Shown here: positions 1 through 8,840 of the stretch, piece by piece | Position numbering within the stretch: the stretch's first letter is position 1 | Layout of the letters: each line of letters starts with the position of its first letter | Assembly: GCA_027493945.1 (NCBI GenBank) | Contig: JAOSJU010000001.1 | Coordinates: 930,001 to 994,000, forward strand | From: Burkholderiaceae bacterium | GTDB taxonomy: Bacteria > Pseudomonadota > Gammaproteobacteria > Burkholderiales > Burkholderiaceae_E | DNA length: 64,000 nt | Direction: 5' to 3' | Program-made: the position numbers and the translations under genes | The notes under the pieces: generated by a model | What the model was told of the DNA's origin: nothing | Seen by the model: the letters and a program-made list of their open reading frames with translations, nothing else | The model's database searches: none

Positions 1-642
1 CGCGAGAAACGCCAGCGAGCGCTTCCAGTCGCAGGGCGGCCGGTACGCGAGCCGGAAACGCATCGTTTCCGCGGGCCGCGCGCCGGCGCGCGAACGCAAC
101 TGCGTGGGACTGAGCCGGTAACGCTCGCGAAACGCCGCGTTGAAGCGGCGCAAGCTCCTGAAGCCCGAGGCGGCGGCGATCTCGGTGGCCGGCAACGCGG
201 TGTCGGTGAGCAAGCGCTTGGCGAGCAACAGCCGATGCGTCTGCGCATATTCGAGCGGCGTCACGCCGAACTCGGCCTTGAAGACGCGGCGCAGGTGTCG
301 CGAACTGGTGCCCACCCGGGCGGCCAGCGCCTCGACGCCACCGCGATCGAGCTCGCCTGACTCGATCAGCCGCGCCCCGCCCTGCGCGAGCCGCGATCCG
401 ATGTCGATGCCCGCGCGACCCGGCGCCAGCTCGGGACGGCAGCGCAGGCACGGCCGGAAACCGTGGCTCTCGGCCGCCGCCGCGCTCGCGAAGAAGCGGC
501 AGTTCCCGAGTTTCGGCGTGCGCACCCGGCACACCGGCCGGCAATAGACGCCGGTCGAGCGCACACCGACGTACAGGCGCCCGTCGAAGCGCGGATCGTG
601 GGCGAGGATCGCCGCATAGCAGGCATCGGCATCGGGAAGCAT
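1..642 (-). CDS. Ada-type methyl-acceptor / AraC / AlkA DNA repair protein, partial
   Basis: The reverse strand from an ATG at 642 encodes an open frame that leaves the window without a stop. Residues about 1-75 match the Ada zinc/methyl-acceptor domain, with four cysteines at about 34, 38, 65 and 68 in the spacing of Escherichia coli Ada (Cys38 there accepts methyl groups from phosphotriesters). An AraC-type helix-turn-helix follows (about residues 85-175, including SSRHLRRVFKAEFGVTPLEY). The last visible residues, around YRPPCDWKRSLAFL, resemble the start of the AlkA 3-methyladenine glycosylase N-terminal domain. The likely full protein is therefore an Ada-AlkA fusion that senses alkylation and excises alkylated bases. 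The C-terminal glycosylase is outside the window, so the fusion is inferred from about 15 residues. Confidence 0.85.
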   Translation of the reverse strand, partial: MLPDADACYAAILAHDPRFDGRLYVGVRSTGVYCRPVCRVRTPKLGNCRFFASAAAAESHGFRPCLRCRPELAPGRAGIDIGSRLAQGGARLIESGELDRGGVEALAARVGTSSRHLRRVFKAEFGVTPLEYAQTHRLLLAKRLLTDTALPATEIAAASGFRSLRRFNAAFRERYRLSPTQLRSRAGARPAETMRFRLAYRPPCDWKRSLAFLA

Positions 643-742
643 GGACCGATTATGCGCCGCTGCCCGGCCGCGGACTCGCCGTTTCCGGACACGAGGTTCG
701 CACCCCACGCAACGCGGGGGAAGATGCATGCCCGGCCGCGCC

Positions 743-3700
743 TCAGTATTCGAGCAGCAGATCGTGCGCCGCCACGGTCTCGCCGGGCCTCACGTGCACC
801 GCGCGCACCGTGCCGTCGCGCTCGGCGCGGATCTGCGTCTCCATTTTCATCGCCTCGATCGACACCAGCGGATCGCCGGCGCGCACTGCCTGCCCAGCCT
901 TCACCGCTACCGTGACGACCATCCCGGGCATCGGCGCCGGAACGTGCGCCGGATTGCCCGACTCGGCCTGCCGGCGCTTGTGCGGACGCGCAGCACCCGC
1001 TTTCTCGATGCGCATCGTGCGCGGCTGGCCGTTCAATTCGAAGAACACGCGCACCAGCCCTTCCTCCTCGGCCGGCGCCATGCCCTGCATGCCCACGATC
1101 AGCGTCTTGCCCCGATCGATGTCGATCGCGATTTCCTCGCGCTCGCGCATGCCGTAGAAAAATGCCTGCGTCGGCAGCAGGCTCACGTCGCCGTATTGCC
1201 TGCGGTGCTCGGCATAGTCGCGGAACACTTTCGGATACATCAGCCACGAAGCGAGGTCGTCGTCGCCGATGCGGTGGCCGGCCGCCTTGCACGCTTCCTG
1301 GCGCGCCTGCTCCGGGTCGACTGGCGCGAGGCGGTCGCCGGGGCGGTACGGCGCCGGCGGCTCGGCAAGCAACGGGTGCGCGCCGTCGCAATCGAGCACC
1401 TTGCGCGACAGCGCCTGCGGAAAACCGTCGGGCGGAAAGCCCAGCTCGCCGCGAAACAGCGATACCACGCTCTCGGGGAACGCGATCGCGCGCGCCGGGT
1501 CGAGCACGTCGTCGGCCGACAGGTCGTTGGCCACCATGAACAGCGCCATGTCGCCGACGACTTTCGATGTCGGCGTGACTTTCACGATGTCGCCGAACAG
1601 CCGGTTCACCTCCGCGTAAGCCTGCGCCACCGCCGGCCAGCGCTGCTCGAGCCCGAGCGCGCGGGCCTGCTCGCGCAGGTTCGTGTACTGCCCGCCCGGC
1701 ATCTCGTGGCGGTAGACGTCGGCGGTGCCCGCGCGGATGTCGGACTCGAACGGCGCATAGAGCCGGCGCACGCTCTCCCAGTAATGCGAGATCTCCTGCA
1801 GCGCTGCCCGGTCGACGCCGGTGTCGCGCTCGCTGCCTTCGAGCGCGGCCACGATCGCGCCCAGGTTCGGCTGCGAAGTGAGCCCGCTCATCGCGTCGAT
1901 CGCCCCGTCGACCGCGTCCGCGCCCCCGTCGATCGCCGCGAGCACCGAAGCCGCCGCGGCGCCGCTGGTGTCGTGCGTGTGGAAATGCACCGGCAAGCCG
2001 GTCTCCTCGCGCAACGCGCGCACCAGTTCGCGCGCCGCGCGCGGCCGGCACACGCCCGCCATGTCCTTGACGCCGATCAGGTGCACGCCGGCGCGCTGCA
2101 GCTGGCGCGCGGTGTCGAGGTAATAGCGCAGCCCGTACTTGGGCCGCGACGCGTCGAACAGGTCGGCGGTGTAGCAGATCGCGCCTTCGCACAGCGCACC
2201 CGATTCGAGCACGGCATCGATCGCCACGCGCATGTTCTCGACCCAGTTCAGCGAATCGAATACGCGGAACAGGTCGATGCCGCCGGCGGCCGCGCGCGCG
2301 ACGAAATACCGCACCACGTTGTCGCTGTAATTGGTGTAGCCGACCGCATTGCTGCCCCGCAAGAGCATCTGCAGCAGGATGTTCGGCACCGCCTCGCGCA
2401 GCCGCGCGAGCCGCTCCCACGGGTCTTCCTTCAGGAAGCGCAGCGCCACGTCGAACGTCGCCCCGCCCCAGCATTCGAGCGACAGCAGCTGCGGCAGCAT
2501 CCGCGCGTAATACGGGGCGATGCGCAGCATGTCGACGGTGCGCATCCGCGTCGCGAACAGCGACTGGTGCGCATCGCGCATCGTGGTGTCGGTGAGCAGC
2601 ACGCCCGGCTGCGCGCGCATCCATTCGGCGAAGCGCTGCGGCCCGATCTCCCGCAGCCGCTGGCGCGTGCCCGCGGGCGGCGCTTCGGACAAGTCGACCG
2701 GCGCAGCGGCGCTCGCGCGCGCTGCCGCTTCGGCCGCGTCAGCCGGGCGAGCCTGGCCGGCCGCGCCGCCCTCCCCGTTGCGCCGGCGTCGCGGCAGCGC
2801 CAGCGGCTGGTGCGACAACTCGGGGCGCGCCCGCCCCTTCATGTCCGGATGACCGTTGACAGTCACGTCGCCGATGTAGCGCAGCAGGCGCGTGGCCCGG
2901 TCGCGCCGCTTCGCGAAGCGGAACAGCTCGGGCGTCGTGTCGATGAAGCGCGTGGTCACGCGGCCGGCCACGAAGTCCGGATGGTTGATCACGTTCTCGA
3001 CGAACTGCAGGTTGGTCGCGAGCCCGCGGATGCGGAATTCGCGCAGCCCGCGGTCCATCCGCCGGATCGCCTCCTCGGCAGTCGGCGCCCGAGGCAGTCA
3101 CCTTCACCAGCAGCGAGTCGTAATACGGCGTGATCACCGCGCCCGAATAGGCGGTGCCGCCGTCGAGCCGCAGGCCGAAGCCGGCGGCACTGCGATACGC
3201 GGTGATGCGCCCGTAGTCGGGAGTGAAGTTGTTCTCGGGATCCTCGGTCGTGATGCGACACTGCAGAGCGTGGCCGTTCAGCCTGATCTCTTCCTGGCGC
3301 GGCACCGGGCAATCGGGGTCGCCGATGCGCGCCCCCTCGCTGATGCGCAATTGCGCCTTGACGATGTCGATGCCGGTGACCTGCTCGGTCACCGTGTGCT
3401 CGACCTGGATGCGCGGATTGACCTCGATGAAGTAGAAGCGCCCGCTGTCGGCGTCCATCAGGAACTCGATCGTGCCGGCGTGCGTGTAGCCCACCTGCCG
3501 CGCCAGCCGCAGCGCCGCTTCGCACAGTTCCGCACGACGCGCGTCGTCGAGGTATGGTGCCGGGGCCCGCTCGACCACCTTCTGGTTGCGCCGCTGCACC
3601 GAACAGTCGCGCTCGAACAGGTGCACCAGGTTGCCGTGCCGGTCGCCGACCACCTGCACTTCGACGTGTCGCGCGTTCCGAACCAGTTTCTCGAGATAGA

Positions 3701-4298
3701 CCTCGTCGTTGCCGAAGGCGGCCGCGGCCTCGCGCCGCGCCGCCGGCAATTGCACCTCGAGATCGGCCTCCGATTCGATCACCCGCATGCCGCGGCCGCC
3801 CCCGCCCCAGCTCGCCTTGAGCATCAGCGGGTAGCCGACTGCGGCGGCCAGCCGGCGCACCTCGGTGACATCGGCCGGCAGCGGGCCGGTGGCCGGCATC
3901 ACCGGCACTCCGGCCGCGACTGCGGCGGCGCGCGCCGCGATCTTGTTGCCGAGCGTGGTCATCACTTCGGGCGTCGGCCCCACGAAGACGATGCCGGCGG
4001 CCGCGCAGGCGCGCGCGAACTCCGGGTTCTCCGACAGGAAACCGTAACCCGGATGGATCGCGTCGACTTTCGCGCGCCTGGCGATGCGGATGATGTCGTC
4101 GACGTCGAGGTACGCCTGCAGCGGCTTGCGCCCCTCGCCCACCAGGTAGCTCTCGTCGGCCTTGAACCGGTGCAGCGCGAAGCGGTCCTCGTGCGAATAG
4201 ATGGCGACGGTGCGCATGCCGAGTTCGGCGGCGGCGCGCATCACGCGGATCGCGATTTCGGAGCGGTTCGCGACGAGAAGCGACTGGATTCGTGGCAT
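743..4298 (-). CDS. pyc: pyruvate carboxylase (frame broken near 3085)
   Basis: This gene makes oxaloacetate from pyruvate and bicarbonate with ATP and biotin. From the ATG at 4298 (MPRIQSLLVANRSEIAIRV) the biotin carboxylase domain is complete, with an ATP-grasp Gly-rich loop (KASWGGGGRGMRV) and ...EVNPRIQVEHTVTEQ. The rest lies in another frame: a carboxyltransferase domain (LLTDTTMRDAHQSL, HFHTHDTSG) and a C-terminal biotinyl domain with the biotin lysine in VSIEAMKMETQ. The two frames join without loss of homology between LLVKVTASG and TAEEAIRRM, so one extra base (or two missing) near 3081-3092 breaks a gene of about 1,185 codons, the usual size of single-chain pyruvate carboxylase. The continuity argues against a two-subunit enzyme. 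I treat the break as a probable sequence error. Confidence 0.9.
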
Positions 4299-4606
4299 TT
4301 GCGGACTTTTTCGGGGACTGGCGACAGCGCGCGTGCGATGCACCCGGCTCTCGCGGCAACGGAAGAGGGAACGCAGGCCGGCGGCGGTTGCGGCTCCGCA
4401 ACATTACCCGCGCGCCTCCGGCGCCGCAATGCCGGGGTATCCCGGCCGCGGACAGCGTCGGGCGCGGGCCCGGGCGGCGCCCTCCTTGTTGCCGGCACGC
4501 CACCAAACGCGCCGGACGCGACGCGATTCCTTCCGATTCGCCGCCACGCAACGGTTAGGATGCTGGCTGCGATGCGCCGCCGGCGCAGGCCTCCGACGAC
4601 GTCTCG
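4299..4606. other. divergent intergenic region, no gene seen
   Basis: This stretch separates the divergent pyruvate carboxylase and subtilase genes. I see no convincing protein, RNA gene or strong promoter in it. It presumably holds both promoters. Confidence 0.4.
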
Positions 4607-6253
4607 ATGATTTCTCCTCCGCCGCGCCGGCTCCGGGCGCTTCTCGGTCTCTCGATCAGCGCGCTGCTGGCCGCCTGTGGCGGCGGTGGCGGCGGCGACC
4701 CGGTCGACGGCGGCAACGGGCCTTGCTGCTACGACTACAGTTCGTTCGTGGTGCCGCCGCCGCTGACTGGCCCGGATCCGTTGCTGCCCGCCCAGTGGCA
4801 TCTCGAGAACACCGGGCAAATGGGCGGGACCCCGGGCGAAGACCTGAACGTGGCCGGACCGTCCGGCGCATGGGCGCTGGGCACGAAAGGCGAAGGCGTG
4901 CGCGTGGCGATCGTCGACGACGCGGTCGAGGTCGTCCATCCCGACCTCGCTCCGAACTTCCAGGCGAGCCAGCCGGCGTCGTACTACAACTACCGCTTCC
5001 CGGGACAATTGCCGCTGCCCTACTACTTCGACGAGGACCACGGCACGTCAGTGGCCGGCATCGCGGTCGCGCGCGACGGCAACGAGATTTTCGGCGCCGG
5101 TGTCGCCCCTCGCGCGTCGCTGGGCGCCTACAACGCGCTGGCCACCAGCTTCAACGCCGACATCGCCGATGCGCTGGGCCGCGACCGCGCCGTCACCGGC
5201 GTCTACAACAACAGCTGGGGATCGCCGGACAACGGCGTGCTGAACGCGGCGGAGTCGTCCTTCGTCACCGCGATCGAGACGGGCATCACTTCGGGCCGCA
5301 GCGGCAAGGGATCGATCTACGTCTTTCCAGCCGGCAACGGTGGCTGCTACCTGCAAAACGCCGACGGTTCCTGCGCACTTTCCGAGAACTCGAATTTCGA
5401 CGGCTACGTGAACAAGCGCGGCGTGATCGCCGTCTGCTCCGTCGGCGACAACGGCCGCGCGCCCTTCTATGCGGAACCCGGCGCCAACATCCTCGTCTGC
5501 GGCCGCTCGGGCAACAACCGCATCGGCATCACCACGCTCATGCCCCGGGGCGCCGAGCGCTCGAACTTCAACGGCAGCTCGGCCAGCACGCCGATGGTGT
5601 CCGGCATCGTCGCGCTGATCCTGAAGGAACGACCCGACCTGACGTGGCGCGACGTACGACTGATCCTGGCGAAGTCGGCGCGACAGAACGATCCCGCCGA
5701 CACGGGCTGGACGACGAACTTCGGCCTGCACTTCAATCCGAAATACGGCTTCGGCGCGGCCGACGCCGCCGCGGCCGTGGCACTGGCGAAAACCTGGACA
5801 TCGATCGACAATGGCAGTCCGGTCATGAAGAGTTGCACCGTGAATCGACCCTTCGTGCCGGCCCGTGCGATTCCCGACAGCGCCGCCACGCCGGTGACCG
5901 ACGGCATCAGCATCGACGCAGGCCACTGCGGCATCACGCGCATCGAGTTCGTCGAAGTGCGCTTCAGGGCCACCCACGGCTATGCGGGCGACCTGCGCAT
6001 CGAGCTGATCAGCCCGGCCGGCCAGGTGAGCCTGCTGGCGAACGAACGCGTCTGCAACCTCGACAACGACGACGTCGCCGACAGCTGCGGCAACTACGAC
6101 GATCCGGGCCTGCCGCCCGACGGCTGGCAATTCGGATCGGTGCGCCACCTGGAAGAGCCTGCAGCGGGCACCTGGACCTTGCGGGTCGCCGACGCCCAGG
6201 CAGGCGACACAGGCACCTGGAGTTCCTGGGGCCTGACCATCTGGGGGCGATGA
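4607..6253 (+). CDS. S8 (kexin-like) subtilase lipoprotein with P domain
   Basis: This is a secreted or surface-anchored serine protease of 548 residues. The N-terminus has a short lipoprotein signal ending in a lipobox (ALLAAC, Cys24), followed by a glycine run. The catalytic triad is visible: Asp104 in VAIVDDAVEVVHPDL, His145 in DEDHGTSVAG and Ser325 in NGSSASTPMVSG, with the oxyanion Asn near 244 (PAGNGG). The VDD motif and the C-terminal beta domain (about 440-548, with GYAGDLRIELISPAG and WTLRVADAQAGDTG) are typical of kexin/furin-like S8 proteases with a P domain. There is no recognisable N-terminal propeptide between the signal and the catalytic domain. The next gene overlaps by ATGA and looks like that missing propeptide. 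Substrate unknown. Confidence 0.9.
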   Translation: MISPPPRRLRALLGLSISALLAACGGGGGGDPVDGGNGPCCYDYSSFVVPPPLTGPDPLLPAQWHLENTGQMGGTPGEDLNVAGPSGAWALGTKGEGVRVAIVDDAVEVVHPDLAPNFQASQPASYYNYRFPGQLPLPYYFDEDHGTSVAGIAVARDGNEIFGAGVAPRASLGAYNALATSFNADIADALGRDRAVTGVYNNSWGSPDNGVLNAAESSFVTAIETGITSGRSGKGSIYVFPAGNGGCYLQNADGSCALSENSNFDGYVNKRGVIAVCSVGDNGRAPFYAEPGANILVCGRSGNNRIGITTLMPRGAERSNFNGSSASTPMVSGIVALILKERPDLTWRDVRLILAKSARQNDPADTGWTTNFGLHFNPKYGFGAADAAAAVALAKTWTSIDNGSPVMKSCTVNRPFVPARAIPDSAATPVTDGISIDAGHCGITRIEFVEVRFRATHGYAGDLRIELISPAGQVSLLANERVCNLDNDDVADSCGNYDDPGLPPDGWQFGSVRHLEEPAAGTWTLRVADAQAGDTGTWSSWGLTIWGR

Positions 6254-6840
6254 TGCGACCCGCGATCATGGCGCTTGCCGGCCTGGTCTTCGCCGCATCG
6301 TCGCTCGCCAGCGAACCGGGGCACCAATTGCCGAGAAAGCCCGGCCCCGTGCCGACGGACAAGGCGGCAGCCCCGGCCGTCGCCAAGCCGGCCGATGCTT
6401 CGGCCGGGCATTACTGGTACGAGAACGGCCAGAGGAAGGCCTTGCGCGTCGAGCCGGGCTGGGTCGCCGACTTCGCCTCGCCCGGCAAAGCCGAGCGGGG
6501 CAAGTCGCGCACGCCGCTGAAGCGCTTCATCGGCGGCGGGAAAGCGCTGGAGACGTTGCCCGGCGGCGCTTCGCCGGTGTTCCGCGACGACAACGGGGCC
6601 GCGCGCGCGCTGGGCGGCGGCGTCATCGTGCGCCTGCGCGAGGCCGACCTGCCCGAGGCGCGAGCCCGCCCGGCCGACGCCGGCCTGTTGCCGGTGCGAC
6701 CGCTCGACCCGGAAGGCCGCAGCTGGCTGGTCGATTCGCCGCCGGGGCTGCCCTCGCTAGCACTCGCCAACCAGCTGCACGAGAGCGGCAAAGTCGAAGC
6801 GGCCACACCGAACTGGTGGCGGCCCCGCGAACTGAAGTAA
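6250..6840 (+). CDS. secreted protein with subtilase-propeptide-like C-terminus
   Basis: The frame begins at the ATG overlapping the subtilase stop (ATGA), giving 196 residues and implying translational coupling. Residues 1-21 form a signal peptide (MALAGLVFAASSLASE). The rest is proline- and charge-rich, with a motif VIVRLREADLPEARARP and a C-terminal segment, LANQLHESGKVEAATPNW. This resembles the end of subtilase propeptides, where an (A/E)xPN(W/Y) sequence precedes mature enzyme. Known S8 propeptides act as folding chaperones and inhibitors. I infer that this protein serves in trans as a chaperone or inhibitor for the neighbouring protease. No database match was possible, so the role is a hypothesis. 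Confidence 0.6.
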   Translation: MMRPAIMALAGLVFAASSLASEPGHQLPRKPGPVPTDKAAAPAVAKPADASAGHYWYENGQRKALRVEPGWVADFASPGKAERGKSRTPLKRFIGGGKALETLPGGASPVFRDDNGAARALGGGVIVRLREADLPEARARPADAGLLPVRPLDPEGRSWLVDSPPGLPSLALANQLHESGKVEAATPNWWRPRELK

Positions 6841-6883
6841 CGACGCGCCGCACGCCGCGGAACCTCCTCCCCGGAACCCGCGA

Positions 6884-8143
6884 ATGCTCCCGAGCGCCGA
6901 GTGGCCCTACGTCGAGACGCTGCTGCGGCTGTCGCTGGGGCTTTCGCTCGGCCTGCTGATCGGGCTCGAACGCGAGCGCAGCGCGAAGGAGGCGGGCCTG
7001 CGCACCTTCGCGTTCATTGCCGTGATGGGCACGCTCGGCGGAATCATGGGCGACGCGTACGCGCTCGTGTCGCTGGCGCTCACCGCGCTGCTGACGGTCT
7101 ACCTGAACGTGCGAACCCTGATGGAGCGCGAAGGGGCGGAACTGACCACGTCGGCCGCGATGCTGCTGACCTGCCCGGCCGGCATCCTGTGCGGACTCGG
7201 GCATCGGCTGACGCCGGCAGCGGTGATCGTCTCGACCACCGCGCTGCTGGCCTGGAAGCGCCCGCTGTCCGGCTTCACCCGCGGGCTGACCGAGGCCGAG
7301 GTGCGCTCGGCCATCGTGCTGGCGATTCTCGCGATCGTGATCTATCCCGCCTTGCCCGAAGGCAGCGTGGGCCCGATGTCGCTCATCGAGCCGCGGGCCG
7401 CGTGGATCACCGTGCTGCTCATCGCCGGCATCGGCTTCATCAACTACATTCTCTGGAAGCTCTACGGCAGCCGCGGAGCCGACATCGCCGGATTCCTCGG
7501 CGGCCTGGTGAACAGCAGCGTCACCGTGAGCGAGCTCGCATCGCGCGCGGCCAGCGCCAGCCCCGAAGCGGTTCATGGCGCTTACCGGGGCGTCATCCTT
7601 GCCACCACGGCCATGCTCACGCGCAACATCGTGCTGCTCGGCATCCTGGCGCCCGGCGCCCTGTTCTACTGCCTCGGCGCGTTCGCGCCGATGCTGCTGT
7701 GCTGCCTGCTGCTGCTGCGGCTGAATCGCCGATTCGAGCTCTCCGGCACGGAAGATCCGTCGGTCGCCCTCGAATTGCCGTTCTCGCTCACCGTGGCGCT
7801 CAAATACGGGCTGCTGTTCCTGCTGCTCACCGTCGTCAGTTCGCTGACGCTCAACCTGCTCGGCGAGGCTGCGTTCTATGCGGTGAGCTTCGTCGGCGGA
7901 CTGCTCTCGAGCGCCAGCGCGGTGGCCTCCGCTGCCGTCATGGTCGCGCAACGAACCATCGATCCCTGGCAGGGCGCCGTCGGCGCCCTGCTCGCTTCGC
8001 TGGCGAGCGTGGTGATCAACGTGCCGTTCATGTTCCGCGCCCGCAACACGCAACTGACGCGCCGGCTCGCGGTCGCGATGACAGCCATCACGGCCTGCGG
8101 CGTGGCGGGAATGCTCGCCTGGGCGCTCGCCGGGCGAGCGTAG
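6884..8143 (+). CDS. MgtC/SapB-DUF4010 family membrane protein
   Basis: This 419-residue protein is almost entirely hydrophobic, with roughly 11-12 predicted membrane segments. The N-terminal third (LGLLIGLERERSAKEAGLRT) carries the conserved MgtC/SapB signature of a Gly-rich helix followed by GLERER. The C-terminal two thirds match the layout of DUF4010 proteins, with repeated small-residue helices such as GFLGGLVNSSVTVSELA and SFVGGLLSSASAVASAAV. Related MgtC proteins are linked to growth at low magnesium and to modulation of other membrane enzymes; no transport activity can be assigned from sequence. It has its own 44-bp gap from the upstream gene and may be transcribed with it. Confidence 0.8.
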   Translation: MLPSAEWPYVETLLRLSLGLSLGLLIGLERERSAKEAGLRTFAFIAVMGTLGGIMGDAYALVSLALTALLTVYLNVRTLMEREGAELTTSAAMLLTCPAGILCGLGHRLTPAAVIVSTTALLAWKRPLSGFTRGLTEAEVRSAIVLAILAIVIYPALPEGSVGPMSLIEPRAAWITVLLIAGIGFINYILWKLYGSRGADIAGFLGGLVNSSVTVSELASRAASASPEAVHGAYRGVILATTAMLTRNIVLLGILAPGALFYCLGAFAPMLLCCLLLLRLNRRFELSGTEDPSVALELPFSLTVALKYGLLFLLLTVVSSLTLNLLGEAAFYAVSFVGGLLSSASAVASAAVMVAQRTIDPWQGAVGALLASLASVVINVPFMFRARNTQLTRRLAVAMTAITACGVAGMLAWALAGRA

Positions 8144-8155
8144 CTCGGGCCGAGC

Positions 8156-8821
8156 TTAAGGTTTCGGCTCCACCGGCACCTCGACCCGCCGCGTCACCCC
8201 GCTCGGCCCCGGAAAGTCGCCGAGAATCGCGCGCGCGAGCAGCGGCAGCACTTCGGGGGGCGTCGACGATTCGCGTCCGTCGCTGACCGCGGTGCCTTCG
8301 TAGACGCGACGCGGCGGCCGCGCGGCGAGGTCTTCGATTTCGACGCGCAGCCGGTATTCGTACCAGACGCGGTCGTATTCCATCGGGTAGTAGCCCGGCC
8401 CCCACCACGGCCACGGGCCACCGATGCTCACGCCGCCGTGCGAACCCCACGTACCCCACCAGAAATACGGCTGCACCACCGGGTAGGCCTCGACGACGCG
8501 CCCCATCTGCCGCATGACGCGATAGTCGAACGAGACGGAGAAGCGCGGATTGACCGCTTCCCGAAAGCCGGCGCGTGCCAGCTCGGCGCGCATCACCTGC
8601 TCCCAGGCGGCGTGTTCGAGGCTGTTGCGCTGCGCCGCGCTGCGCGCGAATTGGAAGGTGCGCGGCGCGTCGGCCGGCCATTCGTGGAAGGCGGTGAGCT
8701 GCCCGCGCAGCGGCGTCGCGCATCCGGCCAGCAGCACCGCCAGTCCGGCCACGACGCCCGCCAGCCAGCGTCGTGCCGCCCCCGAGCGGAGGGCGCCGCC
8801 CGAACGCTTACAATCGTCCAT
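8156..8821 (-). CDS. DUF4136-type lipoprotein
   Basis: The protein has about 221 residues and a lipoprotein signal (GLAVLLAGCATPLRG, lipobox LLAGC), so it should be anchored in the outer membrane. The body has the DUF4136 pattern: a beta-rich N-terminal segment, a central region rich in Trp, Tyr and Gly (YFWWGTWGSHGGVSIGGPWPWW), and a C-terminal strand pair ending before EVPVEPKP. I chose the ATG at 8821; one upstream at 8842 would overlap the divergent pepN start. The two genes start only about 20 bp apart, so their promoters must lie inside each other's coding regions. Function unknown. Confidence 0.75.
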   Translation of the reverse strand: MDDCKRSGGALRSGAARRWLAGVVAGLAVLLAGCATPLRGQLTAFHEWPADAPRTFQFARSAAQRNSLEHAAWEQVMRAELARAGFREAVNPRFSVSFDYRVMRQMGRVVEAYPVVQPYFWWGTWGSHGGVSIGGPWPWWGPGYYPMEYDRVWYEYRLRVEIEDLAARPPRRVYEGTAVSDGRESSTPPEVLPLLARAILGDFPGPSGVTRRVEVPVEPKP

Positions 8822-8840
8822 CGACTGCCTCTTGCTGCTC

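Noticed and set aside
366..3133. Very long open frames overlapping pyruvate carboxylase on both strands
   Set aside because: High GC content suppresses stop codons; these are Arg/Ala-rich shadows without family motifs.
743..4298. Two separate genes: a biotin carboxylase subunit and an oxaloacetate-decarboxylase-like subunit
   Set aside because: Homology to single-chain pyruvate carboxylase runs unbroken across the frame change, so one disrupted gene is more likely.
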